From: Streptomyces sp. T12
GTDB taxonomy: Bacteria > Actinomycetota > Actinomycetes > Streptomycetales > Streptomycetaceae
Assembly (NCBI RefSeq): GCF_028736035.1
Contig: NZ_CP117866.1
Coordinates: forward strand, 6,820,001 to 6,884,000
Length of the DNA: 64,000 nt
Direction of reading: 5' to 3'
Part shown: piece by piece, positions 15,226 to 23,010 of the stretch
How positions within the stretch are numbered: the first letter of the stretch is position 1
How the letters are laid out: the number at the start of each line of letters is the position of its first letter
Position numbers and translations under genes: made by a program
Notes under the pieces: generated by a model
Told to the model about the DNA's origin: nothing
The model's database searches: none
What the model saw: only the letters and a program-made list of their open reading frames with translations

Positions 15226-17622
15226 ATGGGCGGATCAGCGCCACGACGGGATCACCATCTGCCGGTCGAGACGACCAGCTTCGTCGACCGGCGCGGCGAA
15301 CTCGCCGCAGGTCGCGAGCTGTTGGCCAGGGCCCGGCTGGTCACCCTGACCGGGCCCGGCGGCGTCGGCAAGACCCGCCTCGCCACACGCATCGCGGCCA
15401 GTGTCCGGCGCACCTTCCCGGACGGTGTGCGCATCGTGCACCTCTCCGGGCTCCATGACCCCGCGCTCGTCCCGCTCGCCGCCGCCGACGCGCTCGACCT
15501 GCACGACCACTCCGCGCAGCCGCCGCTTCAGGCGCTGGTGGAGCAGGTGCGGGACCGCCGGCTGCTGCTGCTCGTCGACAACTGCGAACATCTGCTGCCG
15601 GCCTGCGCCGAACTCGCCGCGGCCCTGCTGCACGGCACGACTGGCGTACGCATCCTCGCCACCAGCCGCCACCGCCTGGGTCTCACCGAGGAACACCTCC
15701 TGGACCTACGGCCCCTGCCGGTCCCCGACCCCGACGGCGACCTCTCCGGCCCCGAGGGCTACCCGGCCCTGGCCCTCTTCGCCGACCGAGCCGCCGCGGT
15801 GGTCCCCGGCTTCCGCCTGACCGCCGCGAACCGGGCAGCCGTCGCCCGCCTGTGCCGCCGTCTCGACGGCCTCCCCCTGGCCATCGAACTCGCCGCCGTC
15901 CGCATGCGCGTCCTCGACGTCGACCAGCTCCTCGACCGCCTCGACGACCGCTACCGCCTCCTCACCGGCGGCAGCCCCGCCGCCCTGCCGCGCCACCAGA
16001 CCCTGCGGGCGGCGGTCGGCTGGAGCCACGAACTGTGCACCGAGCACGAGCAGTTGGTGTGGGCACGGCTGTCGGTGCTGGCGGGGAGTTTTGACCTGGA
16101 GACGGCGGAGGCGGTGTGTGCGGGGGAGCCGGGAGCGGTGGGCGCGGGCGAGGAACCCGCGGCGGCCACTTCCCCCCGCAGCCATCCCTACGACGTCCTC
16201 GACGCCGTCACCGGCCTCGTCGACAAGTCCGTACTGTCCCGGGAGTCCGGCCCCGACGGCATCCGCTACCGCCTCCTCGACACCCTCCGCCACTACGGCC
16301 TGGACCGCCTGCGCCGGCTGCCCGGTGAGGAGTCCGCGGCCCGGCGCCGCCAGCGCGACTGGATGCTGCGGCGCGCCGCCGCCTGCGAGAGCGCCTGGTT
16401 CGGACCGGGCCAGCGCGACATCGTCGCCCGCCTGCGCGCCGACCAGGACAACCTCCGCACCGCACTCGACTTCAGCCTCGCCACCCCGGGCGAACGCCTC
16501 GCCGGACTGCGCCTCGCCGGCACCCTGTGGTTCTACTGGCACGCCTGCGGAGCCCCCCGCGAGGGCCGCTACTGGCTCGACCGCGCCCTGGCCGCCAACC
16601 CGGAGCCGACCCGGGAACGAGCCCGCGGCCTGTGGATCGCCGGCCTCCTCGCCGCCGCCACCCATGACCTCGCCGCAGGCCTCGCCGGCGCCCGGGACGC
16701 GCACGCCCTGGCCCGTGACCTGGACGACGAGGCGGAGGCCGCCCACGCCGAGTACGTCATCGGCGTCATCACCCTCTTCATGGACGACCTGCCGACCGCG
16801 CTGAAGCACTTCGAGGCCAGCGTCGCCCGCGGCCCCGTCCCCGGCCAGCACCGCTCCCTGCACGGCCTCGACCAGGTCGAACTCGCCTGCGCCCTGGGGT
16901 TCCTGGGCGAGGCCGAGCGCGCGGTCGAGGTCTGCGAGGGGGTGCGCCGGATGTGCGAACGGCACGGTGAGGAGTGGGTGCACTCGTACGTCCTGCGGAT
17001 GCTCGCCCTCGCCCACGCCGTGCAGTGCGACTGGCGCCGGGCCGAGGAGCACGCCCGTCACGCCCTGCGCCTCAAACTCGCCGTCCACGACGTCATCGGC
17101 ATCGCCCTCACCCTCGACCTCCTGGCCCACATCGGCACCCGGGCGGGCGCCCCCGAGCGGGCGGCCGTCCTGCTCGGGGGCGCCGACCGCACCTGGGCCG
17201 GCATCGACCGCGACCGCTGGGGATCGGCGGCCCTGAACTCGGCCCGCCACGACAGCGAGACCCGGGCGAGCGAGGCCCTGGGCCGCCCCGACTTCCAGCG
17301 GGCGTACGAACGCGGCGCCGGACTCGACCTGGCGGAGACCGTCGAGTACGCCCTCCACGACGGCAGACCGTCCCCACGGCCCGCGGCCGGACGGAGACCG
17401 AACGGCCGGACCCGGTCCCCCCACCCGGCCGCCGGCGCCCGCCTCACCCGCCGCGAGACCGAGGTCGCCGAACTCGTCGCCCAGGGACTCGCCAACCAGC
17501 AGATCGCCGACCGCCTGGTCATCGCCCGCCGCACCGCCGAAGGCCATGTCGAACGCATCCTCGGCAAGCTCGGCTTCAGCAACCGCAGCCAGATCGCGGC
17601 CTGGATGGCGGCGCAGCCCTGA
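15226..17622 (+). CDS. LuxR-family transcriptional regulator with STAND-type ATPase
   Basis: 798 residues. An N-terminal NTPase module has Walker A TLTGPGGVGKTRLA (about residues 42-55), Walker B LLLLVDNCEHLLP, and sensor-like LATSRHRLGL and GLPLAIELAAVRMRVL. A middle TPR-like helical region follows (residues ~350-680). The C-terminus is a LuxR-type helix-turn-helix (LTRRETEVAELVAQGLANQQIADRL...EGHVERILGKLGFSNRSQIA). Such proteins are ATP-dependent switches that activate genes after sensing a ligand or protein partner. GGAGGAA precedes the ATG. It is followed after 110 bases by the MEDS/ATPase protein, a plausible signalling partner. Target genes unknown. Confidence 0.92.
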   Translation: MGGSAPRRDHHLPVETTSFVDRRGELAAGRELLARARLVTLTGPGGVGKTRLATRIAASVRRTFPDGVRIVHLSGLHDPALVPLAAADALDLHDHSAQPPLQALVEQVRDRRLLLLVDNCEHLLPACAELAAALLHGTTGVRILATSRHRLGLTEEHLLDLRPLPVPDPDGDLSGPEGYPALALFADRAAAVVPGFRLTAANRAAVARLCRRLDGLPLAIELAAVRMRVLDVDQLLDRLDDRYRLLTGGSPAALPRHQTLRAAVGWSHELCTEHEQLVWARLSVLAGSFDLETAEAVCAGEPGAVGAGEEPAAATSPRSHPYDVLDAVTGLVDKSVLSRESGPDGIRYRLLDTLRHYGLDRLRRLPGEESAARRRQRDWMLRRAAACESAWFGPGQRDIVARLRADQDNLRTALDFSLATPGERLAGLRLAGTLWFYWHACGAPREGRYWLDRALAANPEPTRERARGLWIAGLLAAATHDLAAGLAGARDAHALARDLDDEAEAAHAEYVIGVITLFMDDLPTALKHFEASVARGPVPGQHRSLHGLDQVELACALGFLGEAERAVEVCEGVRRMCERHGEEWVHSYVLRMLALAHAVQCDWRRAEEHARHALRLKLAVHDVIGIALTLDLLAHIGTRAGAPERAAVLLGGADRTWAGIDRDRWGSAALNSARHDSETRASEALGRPDFQRAYERGAGLDLAETVEYALHDGRPSPRPAAGRRPNGRTRSPHPAAGARLTRRETEVAELVAQGLANQQIADRLVIARRTAEGHVERILGKLGFSNRSQIAAWMAAQP

Positions 17623-17732
17623 GCCGTCCGGTCACCGAGCCGTCCCCACCGTCGACTCGCACCCACCGCATCGACCCAAACCACCCAATCCACCCGACCC
17701 CACCCACTGCACTCAAGAGGGAGCCCGGACCC

Positions 17733-18647
17733 GTGACCACTCAACCCGCCCCGGCCCAGCCCGGATTCGACCACCGCATGACCGTCTTCGAGGCCGACGA
17801 CGAGTTCCTCGCCGCCGCCCTCCCCTTCCTCACCGAAGCCCTCGCCGCCCCCGGCGAACCCCCGCCCGTGGCCATCGCCGCCCCCGGCAACCTGGACCTC
17901 CTGCGCGACGCCCTCGGCCCCGACGCCAAGAGCATCGGCCTCGTCCCGCACACCGAGTGGTACACCGGCTCGGCCGCCAACGCGGTCGCCCAGGGCGCCG
18001 GATACCTCGCCGCGCACGCCGGCCCCGGCGGCCGTATCCATCTGCTCATGGAACCCGTCTGGGGCGGCCGCGCGGGCCGCTCGCCGCGTGAGACCGCCGA
18101 GTGGATCCGCTACGAGGCTCTCGCCAACCTCCTCTTCGCCCCGCTCGCGACGACGGCCCTGTGCGCCTACGACTCCCGTGTCACGGGCCCCGCGATCGTC
18201 GCCGCCGCCCGCCGCGCGCACCCCGGCACCGGCGTGTACGAGGACCCGGTCCGGCTCGCCGCCGAACTCGACGCCGTACCGCTGCCGCCGCCCGACGCCG
18301 ACGCCGAGCGCCTGACCGGCCCGGCCCTCACCTCCGACGCCGTACGCGGCTGGGCGAGCGCGAGGGGACTGGCCGCCGCGGACGCGGAGTTGTTCGCCAC
18401 GGCCGTCACCGAGGCGGCCGCCGTCCTCGGCCCGCTCGACGGCGCCGTGCTGTGGGGTGAGGCTCCGGACTGCGTCTGCGAACTGCGTACCGCTCGCCGC
18501 GTCGACGACCCGCTGGCGGGCTTCGTACCGCCACCGAGCGCCGAACTGGAACCGGGACAGGGGCTGTGGTTCGCCCGGCAGGTGTGCGCGTACGTCGACG
18601 TGCGGGACGACCGGGAGGGGGCGAGCGTACGGCTGCAGTACGGGTAG
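17733..18647 (+). CDS. MEDS-domain protein with C-terminal HATPase (anti-sigma-like)
   Basis: 304 residues from the GTG at 17733, set by AGAGGGAG ten bases upstream. The N-terminal ~190 residues resemble the MEDS (DcmR-type sensory) domain (FDHRMTVFEADDEFLAAALPF, TEWYTGSAANAVAQGAGYL, RYEALANLLFA, LCAYDSR). The C-terminal ~110 residues look like an RsbW-type ATPase module (AADAELFATAVTEAAAVLG...GQGLWFARQVCAYVDVRD), although its Asn-box is weak. This architecture is common in Streptomyces and is thought to couple a sensory domain to anti-sigma-factor control. It follows the LuxR-STAND gene by 110 bases and precedes another HATPase gene. Confidence 0.8.
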   Translation: MTTQPAPAQPGFDHRMTVFEADDEFLAAALPFLTEALAAPGEPPPVAIAAPGNLDLLRDALGPDAKSIGLVPHTEWYTGSAANAVAQGAGYLAAHAGPGGRIHLLMEPVWGGRAGRSPRETAEWIRYEALANLLFAPLATTALCAYDSRVTGPAIVAAARRAHPGTGVYEDPVRLAAELDAVPLPPPDADAERLTGPALTSDAVRGWASARGLAAADAELFATAVTEAAAVLGPLDGAVLWGEAPDCVCELRTARRVDDPLAGFVPPPSAELEPGQGLWFARQVCAYVDVRDDREGASVRLQYG

Positions 18648-18722
18648 CGGGGCCCCGGCGCAGGTATGGAATCAGGTATTCCTCCCCGTGCGCCGCACCC
18701 CCGTGCCCGCCACCCTGGACCC

Positions 18723-19205
18723 ATGCTGCACCTCGACGGGGCGCGCTTCCCGGATCCCGGACCTCAGTACGCTTCGTATCCCCAACCGCCCATAGGAGCC
18801 GGTCATCTGAGCGTCGAGTACGACCCCCGTCCCTCCGCGGTCCGTGAGGCCCGCGCGGAGGTCCGCCGAGAGCTGGAGGGATGGGGGCTCGCGGACCTGG
18901 AGGACCTGGCGGACGTGGCCGAGCTGCTGGTGAGCGAGCTGGCCACCAACGCCCTGCTGCACTCCGCGAGCCGCTTCCGGCTCACCCTCTTCGCCGCGCA
19001 CGGCATCCTGCGCTGCGAGGTCCGGGACGGCGGCCGGCGCGTTCCGACGGTGCTGGACGCGGGCGCCTCGGAAAGCGGCCGGGGGATGTTCCTGGTGGAT
19101 GCGCTGGCCCGGCGCTGGGGCTGCCACCAGGACGGGTCGGGCAAGACGGTGTGGTTCGAGCTCGCGACGTGCGGGTGCGACGGCTGTGGTCGGCGACAGC
19201 CGTAG
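18723..19205 (+). CDS. RsbW-like ATP-binding regulatory protein
   Basis: 160 residues with a compact HATPase_c fold: LVSELATNALLHSASRFRL (N-box with the key Asn), EVRDGGRRVPTVLDAG (G1 box) and SGRGMFLVDALARRWGC (G2 region). These single-domain proteins usually act as anti-sigma-factor kinases or in anti-anti-sigma switching. The ATG at 18723 is preferred over one 19 codons upstream because homologous domains need only a short extension. It ends in a Cys-rich CGCDGCGRR tail that is unusual and could bind metal. Partner sigma factor unknown. Confidence 0.85.
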   Translation: MLHLDGARFPDPGPQYASYPQPPIGAGHLSVEYDPRPSAVREARAEVRRELEGWGLADLEDLADVAELLVSELATNALLHSASRFRLTLFAAHGILRCEVRDGGRRVPTVLDAGASESGRGMFLVDALARRWGCHQDGSGKTVWFELATCGCDGCGRRQP

Positions 19206-19293
19206 TGCCCGCCCCAAACACCCGTGAGCACATCGGGTGGAGATCGCGCACGCCCTCTTGTCCGACCGCCGCCTTTGAGCTTTCTTGACCCTC

Positions 19294-20613
19294 ATGGCGG
19301 ACACCACGGGAAACACAGCGGCATCACAGGCCGGCGAGGCGGACTCCCGGCCCCGCAAGTCCAGTTGGCGGTACATCGGTCCCGGCATCGTCGTCGCCGC
19401 GACCGGTGTCGGCGCCGGCGACCTCGTCGCCACCCTCATCGCGGGCAGCAACTTCGGCTACACCCTGCTCTGGGCCGCCGTCATCGGCTGCCTGGTCAAG
19501 ATCTCCCTCGCCGAGGCGGCGGGCCGCTGGCACCTGTCCACCGGCCGCACCCTCTTCGACGGCTGGGCGAGCCTGGGCCGTTGGACCACCTACTTCTTCG
19601 CGATCTACGTCGTGGTCTGGGGCTTCGTCTACGGCGCGGCGGCGATGTCGTCGAGCGCGCTCCCGCTGCAGGCACTGTTCCCGGACGTCATGGACCTCGA
19701 ATGGTGGGCCATCGCCTGCGGGCTGGTCGGCCTGGTCTTCGTCTGGTTCAACAAGTACGCCGTCTTCGAGAAGGTCATGACGGTCCTGGTCGGCGTCATG
19801 TTCGTGGTGACGGTGTACCTGGCGATCCGCGTCACGCCCAACCTCCCGGACGCCTTCGCGGGCCTGCTGCCCGTCCTGCCCGACGAGAAGGACTCGATCC
19901 TCAACACCCTCGGTCTGATCGGCGGCGTGGGCGGCACCATCACCCTTGCCGCGTACGGCTATTGGGTCAACGCCAAGGGCTGGACCGACACCGGCTGGAT
20001 GAAGGTCATGCGGCTGGACAACCGCGTCGCCTACGCCACCACCGGCATCTTCGTGATCGCGATGCTCTTCGTCGGCGCCGAGCTGCTGCACTCCGCGAAC
20101 GTCGCCATCGCGAGCGGCGACAAGGGACTGATCCAGCTGAGCGACATTCTGGAGGACAAGTACGGCACGGCGACGGCGAAGTTCTTCCTGATCGGCTTCT
20201 TCGCCACCTCCTTCACCTCCCTCATCGGCGTCTGGCACGGCGTGAGCCTGATGTTCGCGGACTTCGTGGCCCGCTACCGCACCCGCGAGGAGCTGAAGGG
20301 CGAGGAGGTCGCCTCGGGCGCGCGGGAGCGCTCCTGGCCCTTCCGCGCCTACCTGCTCTGGCTGACCTTCCCGCCCATCGTCCTGCTCTTCCAGGGCCAG
20401 CCCTTCCGCCTGATCATCATCTACGGCGTCCTGGGCGCGGCTTTCCTGCCGTTCCTCGCCGGCACCCTGATCTGGCTCCTCAACTCCTCCCGCACACCGC
20501 GCCAGTGGCGCAACGGTCTGCTGAGCAACGCCATGCTGGCGATCGCGGGCCTGCTGTTCCTGGTGCTGTGCGTGAAGCAGATCTGGGACCAGCCGTGGTC
20601 GGAGTTCTTCTGA
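19294..20613 (+). CDS. Nramp-like integral membrane transporter lacking canonical metal motifs
   Basis: 439 residues with ten to eleven hydrophobic helices, placed in the Nramp/LeuT-fold group by its TM1 (GPGIVVAATGVGAGDLVATL) and overall layout. True Nramp metal transporters carry DPGN in TM1 and MPH in TM6. Here TM1 reads GVGAGD and the TM6 equivalent reads GGTITLAAYGYW, so the usual Mn/Fe ligands are absent. It is therefore an Nramp-related carrier with a different or unknown substrate. I start at ATG 19294; a TTG at 19285 is possible, and neither has a strong ribosome-binding site. It stands alone. Confidence 0.85.
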   Translation: MADTTGNTAASQAGEADSRPRKSSWRYIGPGIVVAATGVGAGDLVATLIAGSNFGYTLLWAAVIGCLVKISLAEAAGRWHLSTGRTLFDGWASLGRWTTYFFAIYVVVWGFVYGAAAMSSSALPLQALFPDVMDLEWWAIACGLVGLVFVWFNKYAVFEKVMTVLVGVMFVVTVYLAIRVTPNLPDAFAGLLPVLPDEKDSILNTLGLIGGVGGTITLAAYGYWVNAKGWTDTGWMKVMRLDNRVAYATTGIFVIAMLFVGAELLHSANVAIASGDKGLIQLSDILEDKYGTATAKFFLIGFFATSFTSLIGVWHGVSLMFADFVARYRTREELKGEEVASGARERSWPFRAYLLWLTFPPIVLLFQGQPFRLIIIYGVLGAAFLPFLAGTLIWLLNSSRTPRQWRNGLLSNAMLAIAGLLFLVLCVKQIWDQPWSEFF

Positions 20614-20616
20614 CGG

Positions 20617-21873
20617 CTAGCGGTACTGGTCCCACTTCGGGCTGAGGGCGATCTCCCGGAGCTGCTTCATGGTCAGGGCGGGGGTCTCGCGGGTCGGGGC
20701 GTCGTGCTGGGTGCCGGCGTTGAAGGCACTGACGACGACACGGAAGCCGTCCGTACCCGCACGGAGGGTGTCGACGGTCCACATCACGGCGCCTTCGACG
20801 CCCTTGTCGCCGCCACTCTCACGGGAGACGACCTTCGTGCCGTCGGGCAGGGTCTCGGAGCCCTCTCCGAAGAGCTGGTCGGCGACGTCGTCCATGCCGT
20901 GCTGGACGTCGATCTGGACGTAGCTCCTGCCCTTGCCGTCGTCGAGGACGAGGTAGGAGTAGTCGCTGCCCTTCTCGACGACCTCGACGTCCTCGGGGAG
21001 CAGCGGCCCGAGGGTGTCCAGGATCGAGTCGACCGTCGGCTCGGCGGGGGCACTCGACGTGGCCGACGCTGTGGGCTTCTCGGTGTCTTCGGGAATGAAT
21101 TCGACGTACTTGCGCCACACCTGGGCCGTCACCAGCTCCTTCAACTGGGCGGTGGACAGGGGTGGTTCGCCTCTGCTGATGGGCGCGTCCTTCTCGGCGG
21201 CGGCGTTCCACTCGTTGACGGAGACGTGCTGTCCGCTGGGCGTGATCAGGTCGGCCGACCACATCTTGGTGTCGACGCGCCGGTCGGGATACTCGTAGCC
21301 CTGGAACAGCTTGAGCAGCGAGCCGTCGGCCAGCCTGGTGGAGACGCAACTGTCGTGCGGGACCAGCGCCTTGTCCGGGCAGTCGGTCGTCTCGCGGGCC
21401 TGGTCGCTGCCCGGCTCGACCCGGTCGAGGCTGACGCCGATGGCCCCGGGGCCCTTGCCGTCGTCGTAGACGAGGTGGACGTACGGCGACAGCACCGAGT
21501 CCTCGGTGCCCCGTGCCCGCTGCTCGCTGACCTTTCCTTCGGGGAGCAGCTCTTCGAGTGTCGCGATGAGTTCGCGGCTCGTCAGGGGAAGGGGGGACGG
21601 CGTGCCGGACGGCTGCCCGGCCACGCTGGAAGTGGACGGCAGCGGGGCGGGCGCGCCGCCCCAGGGCACCAGCAGCGTCGCGCCCACTGCGACCAGCGTG
21701 ATCCCGGCCGCGCCGCCCACCACGGCGGCCCGCCGCCTGAGCCGCAGCCGCCGCCCCCGGACCTGACCGGCGGCGGCGAGCGCGGCCCGGTCGGCGTCGA
21801 ATCCGCCGCCGATGTCGTGCAGGGCATGACTGAGCTGCCCTTCGAATCGTTCCTCGTCGTGCTCAACGGGCAT
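20617..21873 (-). CDS. Anti-sigma-like single-pass membrane protein with duplicated domain
   Basis: 418 residues. The cytoplasmic N-terminus (~1-48, RFEGQLSHALHDIGGGFDADRA, then a basic RGRRLRLRRR) precedes one membrane helix (~49-71). The extracellular part contains two related units: each starts with a helix like LIATLEELLPEGKV / ILDTLGPLLPEDVE, then a strand rich in LVYDDGKGPGAIGV / LVLDDGKGRSYVQI and ends with PLSTAQLKELVTAQVWRKYV / ALTMKQLREIALSPKWDQYR. It lies 51 bases downstream of a SigE-family sigma gene, which suggests it controls that sigma factor; no zinc anti-sigma motif is visible, so this is inference. Confidence 0.8.
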   Translation of the reverse strand: MPVEHDEERFEGQLSHALHDIGGGFDADRAALAAAGQVRGRRLRLRRRAAVVGGAAGITLVAVGATLLVPWGGAPAPLPSTSSVAGQPSGTPSPLPLTSRELIATLEELLPEGKVSEQRARGTEDSVLSPYVHLVYDDGKGPGAIGVSLDRVEPGSDQARETTDCPDKALVPHDSCVSTRLADGSLLKLFQGYEYPDRRVDTKMWSADLITPSGQHVSVNEWNAAAEKDAPISRGEPPLSTAQLKELVTAQVWRKYVEFIPEDTEKPTASATSSAPAEPTVDSILDTLGPLLPEDVEVVEKGSDYSYLVLDDGKGRSYVQIDVQHGMDDVADQLFGEGSETLPDGTKVVSRESGGDKGVEGAVMWTVDTLRAGTDGFRVVVSAFNAGTQHDAPTRETPALTMKQLREIALSPKWDQYR

Positions 21874-21924
21874 GACAAACCACCGTTTCTCAGGATTGAG
21901 GTCGTAGGAGATGAGGCCGGGGGG

Positions 21925-22440
21925 TCAGTGAGCCGCGTACTCGCCGAGGTCCTCGCCCAGCAGCTCGCGCAACCGCCCGAGCGCCCGGGTGCACCGCGTC
22001 CGTACCGCCGCGGAAGTCGCGTTCAGCGCGTCGGCGGTCTCCTCGACGGACCGGTCCTCCCAGTACCGCAGGACCACCACCGCCCGGTCCTTGGCGGGCA
22101 GCCGGGCGAGCGCCTGGAGCAGGGTCAGCCGCAGCGACAGGTCCCCGTGTCCGCCGTCGGCCGCCGCCCGGTCGGGAATCGCGTCCGTGGCCCGCTCGGT
22201 GCTGCTGCGCCGCCTCTGATGGGCGAGGAAGGTGCGAGTGAGGACGGTCTGCGCGTACCCGGCCGGGTTGTCCGCCCGGGACACCCGCCCCCAGCTGACG
22301 TAGATCCGGCCCAGGGCCTCCTGGACGAGGTCCTCGGCGAGGTGGGTGTCCCCGGCGGTCAGCAGACAGGCCGACCGGTACAGATGCCCGGCCCTGGCCA
22401 CCGCGAACTCCGCGTACTCGTCCGCGCGGGCCTGTCTCAT
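21925..22440 (-). CDS. SigE-family ECF-type RNA polymerase sigma factor
   Basis: 171 residues from the ATG at 22440 (MRQARADEYAEFAVARAGHL), preceded by GGGGGA; the open frame continues upstream without coding character. Sigma region 2 is seen in LVQEALGRIYVSWGRVSRADNPAGYAQTVL and region 4 in LQALARLPAKDRAVVVLRYWEDRSVEETADALNATSAAVRTRCTRAL. This small subgroup of extracytoplasmic-function sigma factors is abundant in Streptomyces. The membrane protein encoded just downstream is its likely regulator. Target promoters cannot be told from the sequence. Confidence 0.93.
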   Translation of the reverse strand: MRQARADEYAEFAVARAGHLYRSACLLTAGDTHLAEDLVQEALGRIYVSWGRVSRADNPAGYAQTVLTRTFLAHQRRRSSTERATDAIPDRAAADGGHGDLSLRLTLLQALARLPAKDRAVVVLRYWEDRSVEETADALNATSAAVRTRCTRALGRLRELLGEDLGEYAAH

Positions 22441-22569
22441 GCGTTCCCCCTGTTGCTGTGCGCCGGCTGCCGGTGAGGTCCTCACTTCACTGATGCGGCG
22501 GGGCAGGGAGAATGTTTCACCGCAAGCCCGAATCAGTTCCAGCGAGTACGAGGACCGAGGACCCGACGG

Positions 22570-23004
22570 ATGACCGAGCAGCCCCCACCACCCGGCCCCG
22601 GCTTCGGCCCGCCCCCACCGCAGTTCGCGCCCGCGCAGCCCTCGTACCCGCCTGTGCAGCCTCCGTACGGCCCCGCACAGCCTCCCTACGCCCCGGCCCC
22701 GCCGCAGCCGGCTCCCGCTCCGGCCGGCCCGGAGTTCCTGGCGATCGACAAACGCAACGCGGTCGTCGTCGACGCGTCCGGCGTCGCCTTCGAGATGTAC
22801 GGCCTCACCATCGAGTTCCACTGGCCGGAGGTCCGCAGCGTCCACTACAAGGCGAGCCCGGACGGCAAGGCCCTGATGGTCGCCGTGGTCCACGTGGACG
22901 GCAGGTTCTACGAGTGCGTGGTGGAGGCCAAGCCCCGGACGCGGCTGCAGGAGTGGTTCCCGCAGCTGGCCTGGGTGCTCGGCCATTACCGGCCCACGGG
23001 GTGA
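22570..23004 (+). CDS. Proline-rich protein with PH-like domain, paralogue of 12750-13391
   Basis: 144 residues. The first ~55 are a Pro/Ala/Tyr-rich tail with PPYGPAQPPYAP-like repeats. The rest is a compact beta-rich domain ending in a helix (LAIDKRNAVVVDASGVAFEM...FHWPEVRSVHYKASPDGKAL...FYECVVEAKPRTRLQEWFPQLAWVLGHY), matching the pattern in the C-terminal domain of the protein at 12750-13391. No signal peptide. It converges on the chitinase gene six bases later. Function unknown; the proline-rich tail suggests protein-protein contact. Confidence 0.75.
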   Translation: MTEQPPPPGPGFGPPPPQFAPAQPSYPPVQPPYGPAQPPYAPAPPQPAPAPAGPEFLAIDKRNAVVVDASGVAFEMYGLTIEFHWPEVRSVHYKASPDGKALMVAVVHVDGRFYECVVEAKPRTRLQEWFPQLAWVLGHYRPTG

Positions 23005-23010
23005 GGGCCG

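Noticed and set aside
14824..15227. Minus-strand small frames upstream of the LuxR-type regulator
   Set aside because: Low coding bias and no ribosome-binding sites; they overlap the promoter region and tandem repeat.
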